Positions 1-6,075 of a DNA stretch of 6,075 nucleotides are shown here, piece after piece. The notes beneath the pieces were generated by a model, which was given only the letters and a program-made list of their open reading frames with translations, did no database searches and had not been told where the DNA came from. Origin of the DNA: Sulfurovum sp. (GTDB lineage: Bacteria > Campylobacterota > Campylobacteria > Campylobacterales > Sulfurovaceae); NCBI GenBank assembly GCA_021159425.1, contig JAGGRU010000311.1, positions 1 to 6,075 of the forward strand, written 5' to 3'. The position numbers were made by a program, and so were the translations under genes. Position 1 is the first letter of the stretch; each line of letters starts with the position of its first letter.

Positions 1-1672
1 TCTGTATTTGTATATCTTCTTTCATTGTATCAAAGGAGCTGTAGAGCGGTATGGCTACAGCAAATACAATGCTCATCCAAATCATTATCCCTTTTCTTGC
101 AATAGCCAAAGGGGAAAAGCCTAAAAGCACAAAGGTAAATGCTGCGGAAAGTACGATACCTACAAGGTTTGTCACAAAAAGCAAAAATGACATAGAGAAC
201 ATATGCCAATTCCCCCATCCCAATCCTATACCTGCTACGGCCAAAGGAGGAACCAAAGCCACGGCAATAGCCACACCTGCAAGAGAACCTATGATCTTTT
301 CATTACTCTTGGCATAGGCGGCTGCCGCTCCGGAAGCAATCGCGACAAAGAGATCAAGTATGGTTGGAGAAAGTCGACCTGCCATCTCTGTTGTCAATCT
401 CTCGATAGGTGTAAAAAGTGATATAACTGCAGCCGTTAAAAGAACCGCTAACACACCCCAAAAAATGGTTTTCGCAGCATTGAATTCCAAGTCACTGTCT
501 TGCCTGAGTACACCCATACTGAGACTCACTATAGGTTGCATAAGGGGTGCTAAAAGCATGGCTCCGATAACAACTGAACTTGAATTAATAAAAAGTCCAA
601 ATGTAGCGATCATCGTAGATAAGATCAAAAGTATCATAAAAGATGTACTTAATTTACTCTCTTCTCTAAGAGAGCTAAAAAGTGAAGTGTATTGTTCCTG
701 ACTTGCATGTGAAAAAAGAGGAATGGCCTTACTTAAATACTCTGCATTTTCATCATCAGAGGGAAGGTGGTCTATTTTTATGCTGTCTTTTGTACTTTGT
801 ATTTTATTTTGTTTTTCCCAAAACTGCTCACCTACACTCAGTCCCAACACTTCCTCTTTCACTTTCAAAACAGCAGGGGTATGCTTGATAGTGGAAGAGT
901 CTATACGTACTGTCAAACTGTTTTTTGGTTCTATGGTCATCTCTTTACTGCTTATATATCCAACGGAAGCAGGTAAACTTTTATCTCCAAGAGAGAACAT
1001 AGCCGTAAAAAGATAGCTTACATACTGCAACATGGAGCTTGGTGACAGTATCACGATAGACAGTTTTCCATCATTGGCAGAAAGTTGGGAAGAGACAAGT
1101 TTTGCAGCAAATGTTGCATTACTGTATTCTACACCAACAATACCGACGGCTGAAAGGTTTATGACATTATCATTTGCTAAAGTGATCTTCATTTTTGTAT
1201 GTTTAAGGTCTTTGACTTTTCGTATGGTCAACCAAAAAATTTTTATTTTGGCAAAAAAAGTCTTACCTTTAAGTACCGTATCGAAATGATCAAGCGGTGG
1301 AGCATCTCCAATGACAACTTCCTGTAAAACAATCGTATCATTACAGCAAAGTACATCCAGTTTTTTTTCACTGGGTGTGAGTGCCAGTACAATGGCATCT
1401 TCTATTTTTTTCGGTAACTCAAAAGTACGTTTTAACTCTTTTTGTTCAGGTGTAGGAATGATCCCCAGACCAATGTCATTTTTATGAGCAATTTCTATCA
1501 GTACTTTTATCTCTTCAAGACATCCGGTAACAAGCAGGTGGGAAGCTTTATCTACATCTAATTCATCTATGTGAGAAAAAGTAAGATAGTTGATTTCAGA
1601 AGTCCATACTTCCAATAATTTATTTTTTTCAATAAATTCTTGATTATCTTCTGAATAAACATAATAGATCAT
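1..1672 (-). CDS. DUF389 (TIGR00341-like) multi-pass membrane protein with degenerate lipid-kinase-like N-terminal half; 3' end beyond window
   Basis: Reading from ATG 1672 gives 557 uninterrupted codons, with no stop before the window edge, so the C-terminus is missing. Residues about 343-545 form roughly seven hydrophobic segments and carry DUF389 hallmarks: SSSVVIGAMLLAPLMQPI (365-381), DLFVAIASGAAAAYA (440-453), AVALVPPLAVAGIGL (470-484) and FVTNLVGIVLSAA (499-511). Residues 1-280 are soluble. Parts resemble a diacylglycerol/sphingosine-kinase fold: GLGIIPTPEQKELKRTFELP (68-87) sits where kinases have GIIPxGTxNDFAR, and ANDGKLSIVILSPSS (199-213) resembles DDGxLDVVI. The GGDGT nucleotide loop reads TGCLE (49-53) and the late DGE reads DSS (258-260), so kinase activity is unlikely. 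A Shine-Dalgarno AGGGGA (1681-1686) lies 8 bases upstream. The gene starts 63 bases after batD1 on the same strand and may be co-transcribed. The role of DUF389 proteins is unknown; transport is only a guess. Family call strong, kinase homology inferred. Confidence 0.88.
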   Translation of the reverse strand, partial: MIYYVYSEDNQEFIEKNKLLEVWTSEINYLTFSHIDELDVDKASHLLVTGCLEEIKVLIEIAHKNDIGLGIIPTPEQKELKRTFELPKKIEDAIVLALTPSEKKLDVLCCNDTIVLQEVVIGDAPPLDHFDTVLKGKTFFAKIKIFWLTIRKVKDLKHTKMKITLANDNVINLSAVGIVGVEYSNATFAAKLVSSQLSANDGKLSIVILSPSSMLQYVSYLFTAMFSLGDKSLPASVGYISSKEMTIEPKNSLTVRIDSSTIKHTPAVLKVKEEVLGLSVGEQFWEKQNKIQSTKDSIKIDHLPSDDENAEYLSKAIPLFSHASQEQYTSLFSSLREESKLSTSFMILLILSTMIATFGLFINSSSVVIGAMLLAPLMQPIVSLSMGVLRQDSDLEFNAAKTIFWGVLAVLLTAAVISLFTPIERLTTEMAGRLSPTILDLFVAIASGAAAAYAKSNEKIIGSLAGVAIAVALVPPLAVAGIGLGWGNWHMFSMSFLLFVTNLVGIVLSAAFTFVLLGFSPLAIARKGIMIWMSIVFAVAIPLYSSFDTMKEDIQIQ

Positions 1673-1735
1673 GTATACTTTCCCCTATAATAACTTCATA
1701 AGAGTAAGCATACCAAAATTTTTAATTTTTACTTA

Positions 1736-3298
<1,563 letters not shown>

Positions 3299-3303
3299 CT
3301 TCA

Positions 3304-3309
3304 CTCCTT
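3304..3309 (-). promoter_or_regulatory. Ribosome binding site of batD1 (decides the start)
   Basis: AAGGAG lies 5 bases before ATG 3298. The alternative GTG at 3304 shares its first base with this motif, so it is unlikely to be the start. Confidence 0.75.
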
Positions 3310-3339
3310 TTTATTTTTTTATTTTTACCTATTAAGTTA

Positions 3340-4899
3340 TTAATTTCCATATTTTTCCACTAACCTTTTCAATATTGTTTCATCAATGATAATACTTTTG
3401 TCACCATTTTTCTTCGCATACAATTTACGTACCATATCTTCGACCTCTTTAGACTCATTGATAGTTGAATAAAGTATTTTAAGTGCTTCATCTTCTTTGA
3501 TCGTGCTCTCTTTTCCCTTCCATTTCATTGAAGGAAAATACTTAAACAGATACATGAGCAGAAAACCTGAAACAAAAGCCGATACTATCATCCACCATGG
3601 TGGAGACTGCACTTCAGAGAGATCATTTTCTCCTTCAGTATCCAGCATCGACTTTTGAGAGATTTTCAAATTGCTATGCACCTTTCCCGCTCCAGGTATC
3701 TTGACTTTAGGCTTTTGTGCAACAGTAGCCTGTGAACCTTCTACATGAACATCATAAGAAGGAAGCTCCAAATACTTCAGCATTTTGCTTTTTATGTCAT
3801 ACACAGAAATACGTCGTGCAGGAATCGTAAAATCATGGTCTGAAATAAAGGCAAAACTTTTACTGTAAATACTGTGAATACTCTTATTACTCAAATCCGT
3901 AGTGATCGCTGCGTCATCATTGTAAACCGTTACACCATCTATCTCAAAATCAGGAAATTCAAAATCTTCAAGTGTTCCATCCCCTGCTATCTTTACAGTG
4001 AGGTTAACAGGTTTATTGGCTTTTACATTTTTCGTATCAAGAGTGTTCTCTATTGTAAAAGATCCGACAAGGTCACTCTCCTGGGGTTTCTTTGTGACTT
4101 CAATCTTAACTCTATTGGAAGCGATCGGTATCCAGGTAGTCCGAAGAACTCTTCCAAACATATCTCGTTTGTTTTTGTCAGCAACACCTATTTTGGCTCT
4201 TGCCGGTCCCACAGTGAACTTCCCTGTAGACTGAGGGGTTAAAAGGTATTTTAATTCTGTCACTTGACGATTGCCTTCAGTATAAACCTTCTCATCAGCG
4301 ATCTCTTTTGAAAAAAATCCTTTAAATACCGGCTTGGTGTATTGAGGATTCTCTGAAAGCCTTAACCCAAGTTTCAAAGACAAATGTATGGTTGCTATGA
4401 TCGGTTCACCCACCATCACAGATTTTTTATCTATTTTGAGATGCAGAAAGAATTTGTTATTGTCCTCCGTATTTTGAGCATTTACAGCCATAACTTTGAT
4501 TTTTATAGGTTTGGTTTTATAAATTTTTCCGTCTATCTCAACATCATAAGATGGTATGGTCATATCATGATGAGGTGCAAAGGTCAAGATCAGCGTGGTA
4601 CGCTCTTTCTTCAGCACACCGTTCATATAGTGGAACTTGTTGGTGATCCTCTCATGCTGTTCCAGCACTTTGACAGCATTTATCTCCTCAATATTTGGAA
4701 ATACTACTTTATCTCCTATGGCTCTGATCTTAAGCCGTATCACATGCCCCGCAACGATCTCTGTATCTGAAACAAGTGCTCTTACTTCATGGGTATATGA
4801 AAAATTTTCAACTTCAGATTCAGAGGCATACAAAAAGGTGAATAACATCGAGATCAAAAAGAATAATCTCAAAATACCTTTATTACCATGGATTTGCAT
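3340..4899 (-). CDS. batD: BatD-family protein, copy 2 (upstream paralogue)
   Basis: A 519-residue protein with a signal sequence (hydrophobic about residues 9-24, ILRLFFLISMLFTFLY), a periplasmic beta-rich region of about 400 residues, one transmembrane helix (about 434-455, from PPWWMIVSAFVSG), and a cytoplasmic tail ending in the same conserved EALKILY...VRKLYAKKNGDKS block as copy 1. ATG 4899 is chosen because AAGAG (4905-4909) lies 5 bases upstream, the same geometry as in copy 1. ATG 4902 is only 2 bases from that motif, and ATG 4929 lies deeper inside batC with no better site. The start overlaps the batC end by 17 bases, suggesting translational coupling. The conserved periplasmic blocks LSENPQY.(A/K)PVFKGF, EGNRQVTEL.YLLTPQ and RDMFGR occur in both copies, whereas the linker before the membrane helix (about 388-433) differs. 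The canonical batC-batD junction makes this the probable ancestral position. Confidence 0.91.
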   Translation of the reverse strand: MQIHGNKGILRLFFLISMLFTFLYASESEVENFSYTHEVRALVSDTEIVAGHVIRLKIRAIGDKVVFPNIEEINAVKVLEQHERITNKFHYMNGVLKKERTTLILTFAPHHDMTIPSYDVEIDGKIYKTKPIKIKVMAVNAQNTEDNNKFFLHLKIDKKSVMVGEPIIATIHLSLKLGLRLSENPQYTKPVFKGFFSKEIADEKVYTEGNRQVTELKYLLTPQSTGKFTVGPARAKIGVADKNKRDMFGRVLRTTWIPIASNRVKIEVTKKPQESDLVGSFTIENTLDTKNVKANKPVNLTVKIAGDGTLEDFEFPDFEIDGVTVYNDDAAITTDLSNKSIHSIYSKSFAFISDHDFTIPARRISVYDIKSKMLKYLELPSYDVHVEGSQATVAQKPKVKIPGAGKVHSNLKISQKSMLDTEGENDLSEVQSPPWWMIVSAFVSGFLLMYLFKYFPSMKWKGKESTIKEDEALKILYSTINESKEVEDMVRKLYAKKNGDKSIIIDETILKRLVEKYGN

Positions 4900-5830
4900 C
4901 ATCACTCTTTTTTGATCTTTTATCATCACCCATCTGATACATCATTGTAGGTGTCCCTTTTTGTTCCATTTTTTTCAGTAATCTTTTCAATTCCTGCTGT
5001 TTAATTTTCTCCTCTTTAGACATTTTCTTCTGCTCTTTTGGTGTACCTGAAGCTTTATCACCCTTTTTATCTTTGGGCTTTTTCTCTTTTTGAGAATCTG
5101 ACTTCTTTTTGTCACCCTCTTTTTTATCGTTTTCTTTTTTCTTCTCTTTCTTTTGACCGTCTTTATCTTTCTTTTTCTGATCTTTCTCTTTTTTCTGATC
5201 TTTTTTCTCTTGGTCTTTTTTATCTTTATTTTTCTGATCTTTCTTGTTTTGATCATCCTTTTTCTGCTGATCGTCTTTCTTTTGATCTTTATTATCTTTT
5301 TTATTCTGGTCTTTCTGATCTTTCTTTTTCTCTTGCTCTTTCTTCTGTTTCTTCTGTTTTTCCTGCTGCTTTTTCATCTTTTTGGCAAGATCCAGGTTAA
5401 AACGTGTCTCTTCATCTTCTCCGGTCTTCAAAGCCTCTTCATAACTCTTAATGGCAGAATCAAGATCTTTTTTCTGAAAATAGGCATTCCCTATATTATG
5501 TAAACGCATCGCTTTGTCTACCCCTTTTGCCTTTTTATACGACTCTATCGCAGCATCATAGTTTTTAGACTTATAATAAGCATTCCCTACATCGTAAGTT
5601 TTTTCTGCTGTTTTTTTCTCCAAACCATTATAGAGTGCCGCAGATTTTGTATACTCTTTTGCCTCGTACGCTTTGTGCGCAGCATCAATCGTTTTAAAAT
5701 CCGTTAAACCTGCATTTAAAGAGATTAAAGAAAAAAGAAACATTGCTAAAACAACGCGTAGGGTCGGTTTACCGACCATCTTTGCGATATTTGGTCGGTA
5801 AACCGACCCTACATTTTTGCAAATATTCAT
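4883..5830 (-). CDS. batC: BatC-like TPR protein with long Lys/Asp/Gln-rich C-terminal tail
   Basis: A 315-residue protein. Residues 1-40 hold an extended signal sequence (hydrophobic VVLAMFLFSLISL at 26-38). Residues about 43-140 contain roughly three tetratricopeptide repeats; two are clear, DVGNAYYKSKNYDAAIESYKKA (80-101) and NIGNAYFQKKDLDSAIKSYEEA (112-133), so this is probably a protein-binding scaffold in the periplasm or at the membrane. Residues about 153-260 are almost wholly K, D, Q and E. The end (271-315) becomes ordinary again and finishes NPW. BatC proteins are TPR partners of the VWA proteins encoded next to them. ATG 5830 overlaps the batB stop (ATGA) and follows AAGGAGA with 5 bases between. 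A REPIN-like inverted repeat is translated within residues about 6-24. ATG 5779 (residue 18), inside that repeat, would give a more usual 23-residue signal peptide but has only a weak AAAG upstream. Confidence 0.88.
   Translation of the reverse strand: MNICKNVGSVYRPNIAKMVGKPTLRVVLAMFLFSLISLNAGLTDFKTIDAAHKAYEAKEYTKSAALYNGLEKKTAEKTYDVGNAYYKSKNYDAAIESYKKAKGVDKAMRLHNIGNAYFQKKDLDSAIKSYEEALKTGEDEETRFNLDLAKKMKKQQEKQKKQKKEQEKKKDQKDQNKKDNKDQKKDDQQKKDDQNKKDQKNKDKKDQEKKDQKKEKDQKKKDKDGQKKEKKKENDKKEGDKKKSDSQKEKKPKDKKGDKASGTPKEQKKMSKEEKIKQQELKRLLKKMEQKGTPTMMYQMGDDKRSKKSDDANPW
4905..4909 (-). promoter_or_regulatory. Ribosome binding site of batD2 inside the batC coding region
   Basis: AAGAG lies 5 bases before ATG 4899 and 2 bases before ATG 4902, which favours 4899. 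The sequence also encodes part of the batC C-terminus, so its divergence is constrained in two frames. Confidence 0.6.
5051..5374 (-). repeat. Low-complexity purine-rich tract encoding the BatC Lys/Asp/Gln tail
   Basis: About 320 bases of batC are strongly purine-rich on the coding strand, with imperfect repeats of short units such as GATCAGAAAAA encoding DQKK/KKD runs. The protein segment (residues about 153-260) has almost no hydrophobic residues and is predicted to be disordered or a highly charged extended rod. The tract contains several GATC sites in its repeats. Such units can expand or shrink, so length should vary between strains. Confidence 0.8.
5758..5812. repeat. REPIN/BIME-like inverted repeat (two REP units) inside batC
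   Basis: Two perfectly complementary 21-base arms (5758-5778 and 5792-5812) flank a 13-base spacer. Each arm begins at its outer end with GTAG and contains its own small palindrome GGTCGGT-TT-ACCGACC. A GTAG tetranucleotide next to a hairpin is typical of REP units mobilised by RAYT (REP-associated Y1) transposases, and two inverted units make a REPIN. No second copy is seen in the window. The element lies 15 bases into the batC reading frame and is read through without a stop. Confidence 0.85.
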
Positions 5831-6075
5831 GATTGTCTCCTTCTAGGAAATGAACTCAAACCGATCAACAGTAAAAAGAGCCCAAGTCCAAGCGGATAAT
5901 AAAAATACTCTACTCTCTGCTTCACTCTCACATCTCCCTGCTGCTGGTTTTTGTATTTTCCTTTGATCACTGCAACCAGACCTTCTATATCCTCTTTTCC
6001 TGTACTCGCGATCACATAGGCCCCGCCATTCTCTTTTGCCAATAGTCCCAAGGCATCATTTCTCTGTGTAATGGC
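5827..6075 (-). CDS. batB: BatB-like VWA-domain protein, C-terminal 82 residues only (5' end beyond window)
   Basis: The frame is open from the window edge (AITQRNDALGLLAKENGG...) to the TGA at 5827-5829. The visible part matches the end of a BatA/BatB protein. First comes the last strand-helix of the VWA domain (LAKENGGAYVIAS followed by DIEGLVAVI). A juxtamembrane segment with YKNQQQGDVRVKQRVEYFYYP follows. The protein then has one membrane helix (about YYPLGLGLFLLLIGLSSF) and the short basic end PRRRQS. VWA domains bind metal through a MIDAS site, which would lie outside this window. I call it batB rather than batA only because batC follows directly, with an ATGA start-stop overlap that implies coupled translation. 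An internal TTG at 6051 is not a plausible start because the reading frame and domain continue upstream. Confidence 0.83.
   Translation of the reverse strand, partial: AITQRNDALGLLAKENGGAYVIASTGKEDIEGLVAVIKGKYKNQQQGDVRVKQRVEYFYYPLGLGLFLLLIGLSSFPRRRQS
5836..5842 (-). promoter_or_regulatory. Ribosome binding site of batC within the end of batB
   Basis: AAGGAGA lies 5 bases before ATG 5830, which itself overlaps the batB stop. This strong site supports initiation upstream of the inverted repeat rather than at ATG 5779 or 5743. Confidence 0.8.

Noticed and set aside
541..560. A possible frameshift in the DUF389 gene near the AMLLAPLMQP motif
   Set aside because: A first reading with one extra C gave an early stop; recounting the bases shows four C's, and the frame stays open for all 557 codons to the window edge.
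51..1289. Several plus-strand open frames (for example 51-317, 360-701, 723-1016, 1032-1289)
   Set aside because: They lie opposite the DUF389 gene, have no recognisable domains or good ribosome sites, and overlap one another.
1673..1735. Possible promoter (TTGGTA-18-TATTAT on the minus strand) or terminator between batD1 and the DUF389 gene
   Set aside because: The -10-like box nearly touches the Shine-Dalgarno, leaving almost no leader, and the AT-rich repeats form no GC stem followed by a T run. Neither call is supportable from sequence alone.
3874..4915. Plus-strand open frames opposite batD2
   Set aside because: Antisense shadows of a clear BatD coding region; no independent coding signal.
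4987..5503. Lys/Arg-rich minus-strand frame (4987-5256) and Phe/Leu-rich plus-strand frames (5038-5503)
   Set aside because: By-products of the purine-rich low-complexity tract of batC read in other frames; not membrane or basic proteins in their own right.
5758..5812. Rho-independent terminator within batC
   Set aside because: The hairpin is strong but no U-rich run follows it on the coding strand and the reading frame continues through it, so a REP-type repeat fits better.

Overview
The window looks like a chromosomal segment of a low-GC Campylobacterota (epsilonproteobacterial) organism, perhaps near Sulfurovum or Sulfurimonas. That placement is inferred from base composition, Lys/Asn/Ile-rich proteins and the gene set; no marker gene confirms it. 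All five genes lie on the minus strand and are tightly packed, so transcription runs from position 6075 towards position 1. I see no plus-strand gene and no RNA gene.

In transcription order: (1) the C-terminal end of a BatB-like von Willebrand A (VWA) protein, cut by the window edge; (2) batC, a secreted or membrane-anchored TPR protein with a very long Lys/Asp/Gln-rich tail, overlapping batB by ATGA; (3) batD2, a BatD-family membrane protein overlapping the end of batC by 17 bases; (4) batD1, a tandem paralogue of batD2; (5) after 63 bases, a DUF389 (TIGR00341-type) multi-pass membrane protein whose N-terminal half resembles a degenerate lipid-kinase domain and whose C-terminus lies beyond position 1. 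Genes 1-4 are the core of the Bat (Bacteroides aerotolerance) operon. In other bacteria this operon encodes an inner-membrane/periplasmic complex of VWA, TPR and BatD proteins, usually with a MoxR AAA+ ATPase upstream; its molecular function is not settled.

The gene content is recognisable rather than a new system. The unusual parts are small sequence elements inside the genes. A perfect 55-base REPIN-like inverted repeat sits in frame in the batC signal-peptide region. Two different 7-base tandem repeats lie in the batD1 signal-peptide region, where a change of one unit would shift the frame into an early stop. The sequence before batD1 keeps a remnant of the batC 3' end, which shows how the batD duplication probably formed. 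The DUF389 gene is a probable pseudokinase-membrane fusion.
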